Shown here: one piece after another, positions 39,738-48,596 of the stretch | How positions within the stretch are numbered: position 1 is the stretch's first letter | Layout: every line of letters starts with the position of its first letter | Assembly: GCF_014836945.1 (NCBI RefSeq) | Contig: NZ_JACSPX010000001.1 | Span: 861,727 to 925,726, forward strand | Origin: Microbacterium commune | Lineage (GTDB): Bacteria > Actinomycetota > Actinomycetes > Actinomycetales > Microbacteriaceae | Direction of reading: 5' to 3' | Length of the DNA: 64,000 bases | Program-made: the position numbers and the translations under genes | Notes under the pieces: model-generated | What the model saw: only the letters and a program-made list of their open reading frames with translations | Database searches by the model: none | What the model was told of the DNA's origin: nothing

Positions 39738-41153
39738 TCAGATCGCGCCGCGGGCGGCCAGGAAGTTGTAAGGGTTGGTGCGGCCGCCGTTGATGTACAC
39801 CTCGAAGTGCAGGTGGCATCCCTGGGAGGCGCCGGTGTTGCCGGCGTATCCGACGACCTGACCGGCGCTGACCTGCTGGCCGTACGAGACCGCGTAGCCC
39901 GACATGTGCGCGTAGCTGGTCGCGACGCCGTTGCCGTGCTGGATGCGCACCCAGTTGCCGAATCCGCCGTTGTAGAACGCGGCGTCCACTCGGCCGCTCG
40001 CTGCCGCGTAGATCGGCGCGCCGCAGCCGTTCGCGAAGTCGGTGCCGCCGTGGTTGGTCGAGCGGCAGACGCCGCCCGTGCACACCGGCGGTCGCGGACC
40101 GTAGTGCGACGAGATGTACCCGCCGTGCGGGCGTCGCCACGCACCGGACCCGGCTCCACCGCCGCCGCCGCCGCTTCCGCCGCCACCCCCGCTGCTGCTT
40201 CCGCCGCCGCCGCCGCCGCTGGCTTGGTTGTTCTTGGCGGCCTCTTCGGCGGCGCGTCGCTGACGCTCGGCCTCCTCGGCCCGACGGCGCGCCTCCTCTG
40301 CCTTGCGGATACGCTCGCCCTCCTGGTAGCCGGCGACCGTCGCGGTGGTGTTGTCCTTCAGCGCGGCGAGCTGGGCCTGCAGTGTCACGAGGTTGGACTG
40401 GCGCTCTTGGAGCGCGGCCTGCGCCGCGTCGGCGGCGCGCTGGGCCGCCTGCATCTTCTCTTCGGCGATCTTCTGCAGCCGGTCGCGCTCGTCGCGCGCG
40501 GTGGATGCCTGGTTGCTGAGCGACTGAGCGGTGTCTCGAGCCGATGCCGCGCGCTCGGCGACCGTGCGGTTGTACTCGACGAGCTTGTCCATGCTGCCGA
40601 GGCGCGCGAGGAGGTCGTCGGCCCCGTTGGAGGACTCGGAGAGGAAGAGCTCGAGCGCGGCTTCGTCGCCACCGCTGCGGTAGAGCTGGTTGGCCACCTG
40701 ACCGGCCTTGCGGGCACTGTCGGCGGCGATCTCGGCCTGCTCGTCGGCCTGCGCCTGCAGATCGTCCGCCTTGGCCGCCTGGTCGAAGTACGCCTGCTGT
40801 GCCGCGTAGAACTCCTCACCGGCCTTGCGGGCAGCGGCCTCCGCGGCTGCGGCTTGATCGGTGAGCTGCTTGATCAGCGCCTCGATGCGCGTGATCTCAG
40901 ACGCCTTGGCCGCTTCGTTGGCCTTCGCGCGCTGCACGTCGTCCCAGCTGGGGTAGTCGGCGGCCTGGGCGCCCTGCGTGGTCGCCGAGACGCCGAATGC
41001 CGACAGGGCGATGGCACTCAGTGCACCGACGGTCAGTGCGCCGCGGCGGGTGAGCTTCGAGCGTGACCAGAGGGCCTCGCGTTCCGCGGGCGTCGGGGCG
41101 CACCCACAGTCGGCCCCTGCGGATCGGGCATCCGCAGCAATGTCCTCGTTCAC
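39738..41153 (-). CDS. Secreted M23-family peptidoglycan metallopeptidase with coiled-coil domain
   Basis: GTG 41153, with AAGGAG upstream, gives 471 residues. The N-terminus has a CGCAPTPAERE leader, then a Tat-like signal (KLTRRGALTVGALSAIALSA). A long coiled coil of the NlpD/EnvC/RipA type (about 65-300) is followed by a Gly/Ser linker and the M23 domain: NHGGTDFANGCGAPIY with the metal ligands, and CHLHFEVYINGG with the catalytic His. All expected LAS metallopeptidase residues appear present, suggesting active peptide cross-link cleavage during growth or division. No FtsEX is adjacent. Confidence 0.92.
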   Translation of the reverse strand: MNEDIAADARSAGADCGCAPTPAEREALWSRSKLTRRGALTVGALSAIALSAFGVSATTQGAQAADYPSWDDVQRAKANEAAKASEITRIEALIKQLTDQAAAAEAAARKAGEEFYAAQQAYFDQAAKADDLQAQADEQAEIAADSARKAGQVANQLYRSGGDEAALELFLSESSNGADDLLARLGSMDKLVEYNRTVAERAASARDTAQSLSNQASTARDERDRLQKIAEEKMQAAQRAADAAQAALQERQSNLVTLQAQLAALKDNTTATVAGYQEGERIRKAEEARRRAEEAERQRRAAEEAAKNNQASGGGGGGSSSGGGGGSGGGGGGAGSGAWRRPHGGYISSHYGPRPPVCTGGVCRSTNHGGTDFANGCGAPIYAAASGRVDAAFYNGGFGNWVRIQHGNGVATSYAHMSGYAVSYGQQVSAGQVVGYAGNTGASQGCHLHFEVYINGGRTNPYNFLAARGAI

Positions 41154-41382
41154 TCGGCTCCTTCCGCCGGATTCACAGCTGTAACAGTAACAACATTCGT
41201 CACAGTCACACCAGGTGCCGGCTCTTCCGCGACGGCGCGCGGAGGCGCGAGGCGTGCCTCTTCTCACCCCATCGTCCTCCCGAAACGCCCGGGATGTAAG
41301 CCGACGCGCCCTCGATTTCGTTTTTGCCGCCGACAGCCCTTATGCTTGAGCGTCGGCAAGGGAAACCCCCGGGAATCTCTTC

Positions 41383-41455
41383 GGCCCCATCGTTTAGCGG
41401 CCTAGGACGCCGCCCTTTCACGGCGGTAGCACGGGTTCGAATCCCGTTGGGGTCA
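41383..41455 (+). tRNA. tRNA-Glu (anticodon TTC)
   Basis: A 73-nt cloverleaf: acceptor GGCCCCA pairs with TGGGGTC, the anticodon loop CTTTCAC sits in stem CCGCC/GGCGG, and the T-arm holds GGTTCGAATCC. It is first of three tRNAs transcribed together. TATGCT at 41341-41346 could be the -10 of their promoter, though no good -35 is seen. Confidence 0.96.
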
Positions 41456-41481
41456 CTCTTCCGATACAATTTAAAAGTTAT

Positions 41482-41555
41482 GGCCCTGTAGCGCAGTTGG
41501 TTAGCGTGCCGCCCTGTCACGGCGGAGGTCGCGGGTTCAAGTCCCGTCAGGGTCG
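41482..41555 (+). tRNA. tRNA-Asp (anticodon GTC)
   Basis: A 74-nt cloverleaf: acceptor GGCCCTG pairs with CAGGGTC, and the anticodon loop CTGTCAC sits in stem CCGCC/GGCGG. The spacer from tRNA-Glu is 26 nt. Confidence 0.96.
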
Positions 41556-41624
41556 CTCCGAGCGTTGAGCCTTCTTTCGAGGAGGCTCTTCGTCTAGGGT
41601 GCGGCAGATCATGATGTGCCGCAC

Positions 41625-41697
41625 GGCTCTGTAGCTCAGTTGGTAGAGCGTTCGACTGAAAATCGAAAGGTCACCGGATCGATGCCGGTCGGAGCCA
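41625..41697 (+). tRNA. tRNA-Phe (anticodon GAA)
   Basis: A 73-nt cloverleaf: acceptor GGCTCTG pairs with CGGAGCC with one G-U pair, and the anticodon loop CTGAAAA sits in stem TTCGA/TCGAA. It is last of the Glu-Asp-Phe cluster and is followed by a terminator hairpin. Confidence 0.96.
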
Positions 41698-41724
41698 CAC
41701 GGCTGATCATTACAATTAGCCCAG

Positions 41725-41759
41725 AAACCCTCGCCTAGCTTCTACATGGCGGGGGTTTT
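41725..41759. terminator. Terminator of the tRNA cluster, overlapping the SDR gene 3' end
   Basis: AAACCCTCGCC pairs with GGCGGGGGTTT (one wobble), followed by a T-rich run on the plus strand. It ends tRNA-Glu/Asp/Phe transcription. The stop and last codons of the opposing SDR gene lie inside the hairpin. Confidence 0.8.
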
Positions 41760-42611
41760 GCTTTGCCCTGGTGAGGCGTCGTCCGGCAATCCGACGTATT
41801 CCGCGCTGCGACGCCACAGCAGGGAGGCGAGCTGCTCGTCGGACGCCTGCGGACTGGTCGCCGCCACCCCGTGCTTCTCGTAGTACTCGCCAGGCACCCA
41901 GTCCGTACCGGGATCACCCTCTGCCAACCACACCAGAGGTCGGGCGCCCTTTTCGGGGCTGAGAAGACCCATGAGGCGCGCCAGAGGCGTCTGGTACAGG
42001 AACCGCATCACGCTCGTGGTGTCCGAGGCGAAGCTCGTGCGCACGATGCCGGGGTGGAAGGCGACGGCCGACAGACCACGGCGGCCGAAACGACGCTCGA
42101 GCTCCTTGGTGAAGAGGATGTTGCAGAGTTTCGCGTCGCCGTACGCCTTGTTCGGCGAGTAGTCCCGCTCGTTGTTCAGGTCGTCGATGTCGATCGATCC
42201 GAACAGGCGCGCGGCGGCACTGGAGGTGTTGACGATCGACGCGCTGCTCGCGAACAGAGTGTGGAGGAGGAGGTTCGTGAGCAGGAACGGCGCGAGATGG
42301 TTCACCTGCAGCGTCTTCTCGAAGCCATCGACTGTTCTGGTCCTGTCGCCGAAGATGCCACCGGCGTTGTTGACGAGGACGTCGATGCGCGGGTGGGCGC
42401 GCTTCAGCTCACCTGCCAGCGCGCGCACCTGAGACAGGTCCGCGAAGTCCGCGGTGAAGTACTCGGCGTCGAGCTCGCCGGCCAGCGCTGCAGTCTTCTG
42501 CGGCGAGCGCCCGACGAGGACGACCGTGTGCCCGTCAGCGACCAGCGTGCGCGATGCTGCGGCGCCGATGCCATCGCTGGCACCCGTCAGCACGATCGTC
42601 TTCGCGGTCAT
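41742..42611 (-). CDS. Short-chain dehydrogenase/reductase
   Basis: ATG 42611 shares a base with the upstream stop (TGATG) and gives 289 residues. Rossmann motif VLTGASDGIGAAASRTL, then DVLVNNAGGIFGDR, the Ser in IVNTSSAAARL and the catalytic Tyr-x3-Lys in KAYGDAKLCN. It resembles retinol-dehydrogenase-like SDRs. The substrate is unknown. It is translationally coupled to the NADP-binding oxidoreductase upstream. Confidence 0.9.
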   Translation of the reverse strand: MTAKTIVLTGASDGIGAAASRTLVADGHTVVLVGRSPQKTAALAGELDAEYFTADFADLSQVRALAGELKRAHPRIDVLVNNAGGIFGDRTRTVDGFEKTLQVNHLAPFLLTNLLLHTLFASSASIVNTSSAAARLFGSIDIDDLNNERDYSPNKAYGDAKLCNILFTKELERRFGRRGLSAVAFHPGIVRTSFASDTTSVMRFLYQTPLARLMGLLSPEKGARPLVWLAEGDPGTDWVPGEYYEKHGVAATSPQASDEQLASLLWRRSAEYVGLPDDASPGQSKTPAM

Positions 42612-43252
42612 CAGGGCAGCCGGTTGGCGATCGCCAGATTCTGAGTCAGCTCCTCGGCGTTCTGCCGCACGACGTATGCCGGGCGGTCTCGTTCGACGCG
42701 CCACGACTCGCTCAGTGGGCCGATGTTGACCGTGTCGAATCCCAGCTGGTCGTACAGGTGGGTCACGAACTCCGCGGCATCGGCATGGTCACTCGCCGTC
42801 GCCAGCGCTCGACGATTCGGGGTGCCGGCGGGCATGCCGCCTGCGGTGATCTGCTCGGCCTGGATGTGGTTGAACGCCTTCGCGACGCGAGACGTCGGCA
42901 GGTGCTCCTGCAGCATCTCGGAGGTCGTGGTCAGTCCCCGGTCGAGAGCGTCGATGTGGCCGTCCCGCTCGAAGTAGTAGTTGTTGGTGTCGAGCACGAT
43001 CTTCCCGGCGAGGGGTTCGACGGGGATCTGCTTCAGAGCATGCAGCGGCACGGTCACAACCACGACGTCACCGGCCGCGCCGGCCTCCTCCGCGGTCGCC
43101 GCGCGGGCGCTGTCGCCGAGCTCGGCGACGAGATCCGTGAGGGTCTCCGGCCCGCGGGAGTTCGCGATCACGATGTCATAGCCTGCGCCGATCGCTGCTC
43201 GAGCGATCTGGCTGCCGATGTGTCCTGCGCCGATGATTCCGAGAGTCGTCAT
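42611..43252 (-). CDS. NADPH-dependent F420 reductase-like NAD(P)-binding protein
   Basis: From ATG 43252 it has 213 residues. The N-terminal nucleotide fold reads TTLGIIGAGHIGSQIARAAI; VVVVTVPLHALKQIP and VLDTNNYYFERDG follow, and VAKAFNHIQAEQI is characteristic of the NADP oxidoreductase/F420-dependent family. Whether it uses F420 or another substrate cannot be told. A GTG at 43261 is an alternative start. It is the first gene of a two-gene unit with the SDR. Confidence 0.82.
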   Translation of the reverse strand: MTTLGIIGAGHIGSQIARAAIGAGYDIVIANSRGPETLTDLVAELGDSARAATAEEAGAAGDVVVVTVPLHALKQIPVEPLAGKIVLDTNNYYFERDGHIDALDRGLTTTSEMLQEHLPTSRVAKAFNHIQAEQITAGGMPAGTPNRRALATASDHADAAEFVTHLYDQLGFDTVNIGPLSESWRVERDRPAYVVRQNAEELTQNLAIANRLP

Positions 43253-43323
43253 ATCGGACACAACCCGTCGAGCGGGCGGATATTCCGCCGACCGTCACAC
43301 GGGCGCGTGGCACACTGACATCC

Positions 43324-44802
43324 ATGCCCCAGCAGCCGGATGATCCCCGCCAGACGCGACGACTGCCCGAGACGCTCGACGAGTTCCAGCGGGCGGAAGG
43401 GCACCCGCAGTTCCGTGTCGACGTCGAGCGCATCCGCTTCTCGCCGTACTACTCGCGCCTCTCGGCCGTCACGCAGGTCATCTCGCAGGCGGGCGCCGGC
43501 CTCGCCGTGCACAACCGGCTCACGCACTCGATCAAGGTCGCGGCGGTTGCGCGGGCCATCGCGACCCACCTCTCGACGCGCACCGACGAGGCGAACCGGA
43601 TCGTCGGCGAGCTCGGCGGCGCACACCCCGTGGTGGTGCAGGCGGCCGCCGCGGCGCACGACCTCGGGCATCCGCCGTTCGGACATCTCGGCGAGCAGAC
43701 GCTCGACCGCCTCGCGCGCTCCCGCTTCGGTCTCGCCGAGGGCTTCGAGGGCAATGCGCAGACCTACCGCATCCTCACCCGTCTCGACGAGCACGACCGG
43801 CCCGGCGTCGGCCTCAACCTCACCGCCGCCGTGCGCGCCGCGGTGCTCAAGTACCCCTGGCTGCGTGGCGAGGGCGGGCCGCGACGCGGCGGCGGCAGCA
43901 AGTTCAGCTTCTACGCCATCGACGAACCGGATGCCCGTCAGGCGCTCTCCGCATACCCGGCGATCGCCGCTGGGCAGCAGACCGTCGAGTGCTCGATCAT
44001 GGACCTCTCCGACGACATCGCGTACTCCCTGCACGACCTCGACGACTTCTACCGCGCCGGGCTGCTGAACCCGGCGACCCTGTCGGCCGAGTTCCGATCG
44101 TGGCGTCGCAACCTCGCCCAGCTGCGCGCGGCGGAGTATTCGACTCTCGCGTCCGACACGCGCACGCCCGGTCATTCCCTCGAGCTGGTGTGGCGCCGGA
44201 TGCAGGTCAAGGACAGCTGGATCGCCGACCCCGACGCGTTCAGCGAAGCCGTCGCCAAGGTGTCGTCCGAGGTGATCGACGGCCTCGTCGCCGAGCCCTT
44301 CGACGGATCGCTCGCCAGCGAGCGCGCACTCGCGCGGTTCACCACCGCGTGGATCGCCCGGCTGCAGTCGTCTATCGAGGTCCACCGGCATCCCGACATC
44401 CGCTCCGGGCACGTCAGCCTCAACCGCCAGGCATGGCACGAGGTGACAGTGCTGAAGTTCCTGCACGAGCGGTTCATCCTCGAGCGACCCGACCTCGCGG
44501 TCTATCAGCGCGGTCAGGCCAGCGTGCTCGAGCGTCTCGTCGACGGGTTCACCGCGTGGCTCGATGATCCGCGTGACGCCCGCCGTGCGCCCCGCCGCCT
44601 GATCGACCTCGTCGACCTGGCCACCGACGACCATCGCCGCCTCGGCGGGAGCGGCGCAGACGGCCCTGGCGTCGAGATGCTCGGTCGGGGTCGCGGCATC
44701 ATCGACTACGTCGCCTCGCTCACCGACGCCCAGGCGATCTCGCTCGACGCGCTGCTCGCCGGCCGCACCGAGCGGCTGTGGGATGCGGGGCAGGGGCTGT
44801 AA
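43324..44802 (+). CDS. dgt: Deoxyguanosinetriphosphate triphosphohydrolase-like HD protein
   Basis: Hydrolyses dGTP or other dNTPs to deoxynucleoside and triphosphate. The 492-residue protein has the HD-domain ligands in VHNRLTHSIKVAAVAR and AAAHDLGHPPFGHLGEQ, then EGNAQTYRILTRL and IMDLSDDIAYSLHDLDD carrying the last metal Asp. Length suits the long dGTPase subfamily. It is divergent from the reductase pair. Confidence 0.92.
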   Translation: MPQQPDDPRQTRRLPETLDEFQRAEGHPQFRVDVERIRFSPYYSRLSAVTQVISQAGAGLAVHNRLTHSIKVAAVARAIATHLSTRTDEANRIVGELGGAHPVVVQAAAAAHDLGHPPFGHLGEQTLDRLARSRFGLAEGFEGNAQTYRILTRLDEHDRPGVGLNLTAAVRAAVLKYPWLRGEGGPRRGGGSKFSFYAIDEPDARQALSAYPAIAAGQQTVECSIMDLSDDIAYSLHDLDDFYRAGLLNPATLSAEFRSWRRNLAQLRAAEYSTLASDTRTPGHSLELVWRRMQVKDSWIADPDAFSEAVAKVSSEVIDGLVAEPFDGSLASERALARFTTAWIARLQSSIEVHRHPDIRSGHVSLNRQAWHEVTVLKFLHERFILERPDLAVYQRGQASVLERLVDGFTAWLDDPRDARRAPRRLIDLVDLATDDHRRLGGSGADGPGVEMLGRGRGIIDYVASLTDAQAISLDALLAGRTERLWDAGQGL

Positions 44803-44880
44803 GCCCCGCACGGATCTCGAGCACGGCCCCGCGTCGCATGAAAGAGTGGATGCCATTCGCACCCACTCCGAGGAGGCATC

Positions 44881-45801
44881 ATGCGCGCCGTCGTGTACGA
44901 CCGGTACTCGAAGGATCTCGACACCCTCGAGGTGCGCGAGATGCCCGACCCGAAGCTGCCGCCCGCGGCGGTGCTCATCGAGGTGCGCGCCGCCGGGGTC
45001 AACCCGGTCGACTGGAAGGTCATGGGGGGCGGGCTCGACGCTCTGCTGCCCACGCAGTTCCCGGTGATCCCGGGGTGGGACGTGGCGGGTGTCGTCGTCG
45101 CCGTCGGGATGGACACCCCCGAATTCGCGGTCGGCGACGAGGTCATGGCCTACGCACGCAAAGACACCGTGAGCGCGGGCACGTTCGCGGAGCGCGTGGC
45201 CGTTCCGGTCTCGGCTGTGGCACGCAAGCCGGCCGCTCTCTCCTGGGAGGAGGCAGGTGCCCTCCCCCTCGCCGGTGGCACCGCGCTGCGGGCGATCGAC
45301 GCCCTCGGCGACCTGACCGGACGCACCGTGCTGATCCACGGCGCCGCCGGCGGCGTGGGCGGCTTCGCCGTGCAGATCGCCGCGACCCGAGGCGCGAAGA
45401 TCATCGGCACAGCATCCGAGCGCAACCACGACTACATCCGCTCGCTGGGCGGAGAGCCGACCACGTACGGCGAAGGACTGGCCGAACGCGTGCGCGGGCT
45501 CGCCGGCGGGCCCGTCGATGCTGTCGCGGACTTCGTGGGCGGGCAGCTCGACGTGACCCTCGACGTGCTCGGCGAGGGCGGGGCGCATGCCTCGACGGCC
45601 GATCCCTCGGTGATGCAGCACGGTGGCCGCTACATCTGGGTGCGCCCCGATGGCACGCAGACCGCCCGCCTCGCAGACCTCGCGCAGGAGGGGCACCTGA
45701 GAGTCGAGATCTCCGAGACGTTCCCGCTCGACAGGGTGGCAGACGCCTTCCGTGCCAACCAGGCCGGTCACACCCGCGGCAAGCTCGTCATCGTTCCCTG
45801 A
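44881..45801 (+). CDS. NADP-dependent zinc-independent MDR oxidoreductase (quinone reductase-like)
   Basis: A 306-residue medium-chain dehydrogenase without structural or catalytic zinc cysteines. The GroES-like domain has AAGVNPVDWKVMGG and PVIPGWDVAGVV; the Rossmann domain has VLIHGAAGGVGGFAVQIAA. The C-terminal ANQAGHTRGKLVIVP is typical of the NADPH:quinone reductase group. AGGAGG precedes the start. It is followed by a strong bidirectional terminator. Confidence 0.92.
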   Translation: MRAVVYDRYSKDLDTLEVREMPDPKLPPAAVLIEVRAAGVNPVDWKVMGGGLDALLPTQFPVIPGWDVAGVVVAVGMDTPEFAVGDEVMAYARKDTVSAGTFAERVAVPVSAVARKPAALSWEEAGALPLAGGTALRAIDALGDLTGRTVLIHGAAGGVGGFAVQIAATRGAKIIGTASERNHDYIRSLGGEPTTYGEGLAERVRGLAGGPVDAVADFVGGQLDVTLDVLGEGGAHASTADPSVMQHGGRYIWVRPDGTQTARLADLAQEGHLRVEISETFPLDRVADAFRANQAGHTRGKLVIVP

Positions 45802-45847
45802 TCCGGTCCGCCAGTCGGACCGCGCCGGTCAGACCACTGCAGACAGA

Positions 45848-45885
45848 GTTCGCGCCCGGGCCTCACTCGGGACCCGGGCGCGAAC
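45848..45885. terminator. Strong bidirectional hairpin terminator
   Basis: A perfect 13-bp stem, GTTCGCGCCCGGG with CCCGGGCGCGAAC, and a 12-base loop lie between the convergent quinone reductase and DUF6458 genes. Confidence 0.85.
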
Positions 45886-45895
45886 GTTCCTCCGG

Positions 45896-46153
45896 TCAGA
45901 AGACCTCGTCGTCTCCAGCCGCGCGCGTGGTGCGACGCGTCTCGTACGCGCCGGGAGCGGCGTCCGTGCGCGTGACCACGTCGGTACGACGCCGACGTGC
46001 CATCAGCAGCAGCCCGACGATGAACGCGACGACACCCGCACCCATCAGGATGTAGCCGATCATGGTGAGGTCAGCCCAGCCGACGTCGATGTTGAGTGCG
46101 AAAGCGAGGATCGCTCCGATGACGAACAGAACGACTCCAGTGCCGATGGTCAT
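45896..46153 (-). CDS. DUF6458-like small membrane protein
   Basis: ATG 46153, preceded by GGGAG, gives 85 residues with two membrane helices (GTGVVLFVIGAILAFAL; MIGYILMGAGVVAFIVGLLLM) and a charged C-terminus (RRRRTDVVTRTDAAPG). The IDVGWADLTMIGYILMGAG pattern is that of a widespread small actinobacterial family of unknown function. It may have a stress-related role, but nothing here shows that. Confidence 0.82.
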   Translation of the reverse strand: MTIGTGVVLFVIGAILAFALNIDVGWADLTMIGYILMGAGVVAFIVGLLLMARRRRTDVVTRTDAAPGAYETRRTTRAAGDDEVF

Positions 46154-46278
46154 CTCTTGCTCCCTTCGATAGGGCGGACCGTCCGGCCTGCCTGACGTCA
46201 AGAATCCCAAGCGCACGCGCGCCGCAGAATGGGGTTGACAACGACCGGGAGGATCGGGCTCGGGTCGAGCGACCGGCC

Positions 46279-46788
46279 TCAGCCCTGCCGGTACTGCCCC
46301 GCGGCCGCGGGCTCGACCCCGTCGACCGCGTCGGTCATCGCGCGGAGGAACCCGGTGACGTTCGCCTGAGCCTGAGCATCCATCCCCGCCGCCACCGAAT
46401 ACATCAGCCCGTGCATGCGACCGAGGGTCTGACGCACGTCCTCGTCGGCGTGCGCGGTGGCGCGGACCGCGGTCGGCGATCCGGCCGCGTCCACCTCGCG
46501 CTGCACGTGACCCGACTGCTCGAGCCGATCGATCAGAACCGACGTCGCCGCCGGCGAGATGCCGAGGTAGGCGACGAGGGCGGACGGCTGCGCGGTGTGG
46601 CCGGGCTGACGGAACAGGTAGCGCAACGCGAGCAGCTCGTTCTCGCCCATCGACATCTCATCGCGGGTGCGTCGCCGCATGGCACGCTCGGCTGCGCGGT
46701 ACGTGCGGAGAGCCTCGAGCACCTCCCGCGCGCGCTCACGCTCGCTCCGCTGGTCGTACCAATAGCCGTCTGCCTGTGATTCCGCCAC
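46279..46788 (-). CDS. MarR-family transcriptional regulator
   Basis: GTG 46788 with AAGGAG five bases upstream gives 169 residues. The winged helix includes MGENELLALRYLFRQPGH, PSALVAYLGISPAATSVLIDRLEQSGHVQRE and the wing. Long helices at both ends would form the dimer. The target is unknown. A longer frame from 46824 lacks a ribosome-binding site. Confidence 0.88.
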   Translation of the reverse strand: MAESQADGYWYDQRSERERAREVLEALRTYRAAERAMRRRTRDEMSMGENELLALRYLFRQPGHTAQPSALVAYLGISPAATSVLIDRLEQSGHVQREVDAAGSPTAVRATAHADEDVRQTLGRMHGLMYSVAAGMDAQAQANVTGFLRAMTDAVDGVEPAAAGQYRQG

Positions 46789-46898
46789 ACTCGCTCCTTC
46801 AGCGAGCGCCCGAGCTACCCGCATAAGTCATGATAGGAGAGGACAAGGGGATCCAGGCGGTCCACAAGACCGCCAGACGCAGCAAACGGAGGACATCT

Positions 46899-47273
46899 GT
46901 GACTTTTCGAAGCAAGGAGACGCTGGAGACCTGGCTCGAGGAGTTCCGCTCCGCGCGCGAGGCGGGAGACCTCATCCGGGTCATCATCCAGGACGGCTCG
47001 GACGGCTCCGACACCGGGCTCGTCATCGTGCCGGTGAAGAACTCCTCCGTCAGCATCTTCATGCAGCCGATCCAGATCGGCGAGGCGCGGTGGAACGTCA
47101 CGCTCGAGCCGAGCGACGAGAACACCATCCTCAACAGCCACCAGCTGCACTCCCTCGCCAGCGAGCTCGCGGTCGCCGCCGAGCTGTGCTCGTACCTCGA
47201 AGCCCGCAGCATCGGTCACGACGAGCAGTCGGACACCCCGGACGACGACGCCGCGACGGCCGACAGCGTCTGA
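46899..47273 (+). CDS. Conserved hypothetical protein
   Basis: GTG 46899, with GGAGG seven bases upstream, gives 124 residues starting VTFRSKETLETWLEEF. No domain is recognised: a mixed alpha/beta protein with the segment VIIQDGSDGSDTGLVIVPVK, a helix (HQLHSLASELAVAAELCSYL) and an acidic C-terminus. It is soluble without a signal peptide. It diverges from the MarR gene, so they may be regulated together. Confidence 0.75.
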   Translation: MTFRSKETLETWLEEFRSAREAGDLIRVIIQDGSDGSDTGLVIVPVKNSSVSIFMQPIQIGEARWNVTLEPSDENTILNSHQLHSLASELAVAAELCSYLEARSIGHDEQSDTPDDDAATADSV

Positions 47274-47276
47274 CCC

Positions 47277-48470
47277 TCAGAGCTCTCCCGGCCGCATCGC
47301 CTCGGCATCGATGGCGCGCATGACCCGCAGCGCCGCGGTGTCAGCGGGCGGCTCGTCCGTGGCATCCGACCGCCGGCGGGGCGCGTACACGACCAATGCG
47401 TGGAACAGGAACCGCGCGAAGAAGGCGACCACCAGCGAGATCGCCGTGGCGATCACGCTGGAGATGTGCCAGGTCTCGACCATCAGCGCCATCAGCGGGA
47501 TGCGCAGCGCCGCCTCGATGGAGTTGAACGAGACGGATGCCGCGAAGCGCACCCACAGCCGCGGAGCGTCCTGGCGGTCGTCACGGAAGACGAACAGCTC
47601 CTGCAGCACGAAGTTGCCGACGATCGTGACGGCCGCGCCGACGATCGCGGCCAGCACGTAGTCGACGCCGAGGTGGGTGAGCGCCCACATGATGCCGATG
47701 TTCACGACCGCGCCGATCCCGCCGATCAGGGCGAAGCGGCCCATCTTGCCGAACCGCAGACGGGCCAGGTGGGCGAGGAACGTCGCGCCCTGCCGCAGGC
47801 TCGCCTTCGAGTCGCCGTGCCGACGTGCGCCGAACTCCAGAGGCACCTCGGCGATGCGCAGCTCGCGCCGCTCGCCGCCGCGCACGAGGATCTCGAGCAG
47901 GATCTTGAATCCCTGCGGCCGCAGCTCGTCGAGTTCGATGTGCGAGCGATCGATGAGGAAGAACCCGGTCATCGGATCCGTGCTGTGCCACAGGCGCCGC
48001 AGGAACATCGCCTTGGTGACGGCGGTCGCCGCCTTCGACACCCCGTAGCGCACGGCCGTGCCGAGGCCTGCCGAGTCGCCCCCGCCGACGTAGCGCGAGG
48101 CGGCGACGACATCGACCCCGCCCTCCGCGTAGCGCGTGAGCATGGCACGCAGCAGCTCGGGCGGATGCTGCAGATCGCCGTCCATGACGATGCACACATC
48201 GTGAGCGGCCTCGGCGAGACCCAGCGCGACCGCGCCACCGAGCCCGCCCGTGTTGCGGTCTCGGTGGATGCCGCGCACGGCCAGGGTCGCCGACGCCCCG
48301 ACGCGGGCGATCTCGTCGATCGTGTCGTCGGCGCTGTCGTCGATGAACAGGATCTCGGCCGTGATCCCGGCGAGCGCGGCCGAGGTGCGGGCGACGAGCT
48401 CGGCGACGTTGTCGCGCTCGTTGAACGTGGGCACGATGACGGTCACGGGAGGAAGGGAGGGGGCGCTCAC
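47277..48470 (-). CDS. Polyprenol-phosphate glycosyltransferase fused to a GtrA membrane domain
   Basis: GTG 48470 with AGGAGA upstream gives 397 residues. The N-terminal GT2 domain (VTVIVPTFNERDNVAELV; VCIVMDGDLQHPPELLRAM with the DxD-like metal site; DPMTGFFLIDRSHI) resembles dolichol-phosphate mannose synthase. The C-terminal GtrA domain has four membrane helices (RFALIGGIGAVVNIGIMWAL, then VIATAISLVVAFFARFLF). Such fusions make and flip polyprenyl-linked sugars for cell-envelope glycosylation. The sugar is not predictable. Confidence 0.9.
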   Translation of the reverse strand: MSAPSLPPVTVIVPTFNERDNVAELVARTSAALAGITAEILFIDDSADDTIDEIARVGASATLAVRGIHRDRNTGGLGGAVALGLAEAAHDVCIVMDGDLQHPPELLRAMLTRYAEGGVDVVAASRYVGGGDSAGLGTAVRYGVSKAATAVTKAMFLRRLWHSTDPMTGFFLIDRSHIELDELRPQGFKILLEILVRGGERRELRIAEVPLEFGARRHGDSKASLRQGATFLAHLARLRFGKMGRFALIGGIGAVVNIGIMWALTHLGVDYVLAAIVGAAVTIVGNFVLQELFVFRDDRQDAPRLWVRFAASVSFNSIEAALRIPLMALMVETWHISSVIATAISLVVAFFARFLFHALVVYAPRRRSDATDEPPADTAALRVMRAIDAEAMRPGEL

Positions 48471-48596
48471 GGGTTCTCCTCCACGGTGTCCTCTGGATTG
48501 CGGTGTCGCGCGGCGTCGCAGCATCCATCGTTCCACGGCTCGCTGTGGCCGGGCGCATCCCGCGCCCGTGCACCGGCGCAGCCGTAGGCTGGTGGC

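Noticed and set aside
41101..41382. The 230-base gap before the tRNA cluster as a possible small RNA or hidden gene
   Set aside because: Apart from a weak TATGCT box and the M23 ribosome-binding site I see no conserved hairpin or plausible short ORF.
43249..45771. An 840-codon open frame on the minus strand
   Set aside because: It is the shadow of dgt and the quinone reductase genes, which carry clear family motifs on the plus strand. High GC keeps antisense frames open; the translation shows no domain.
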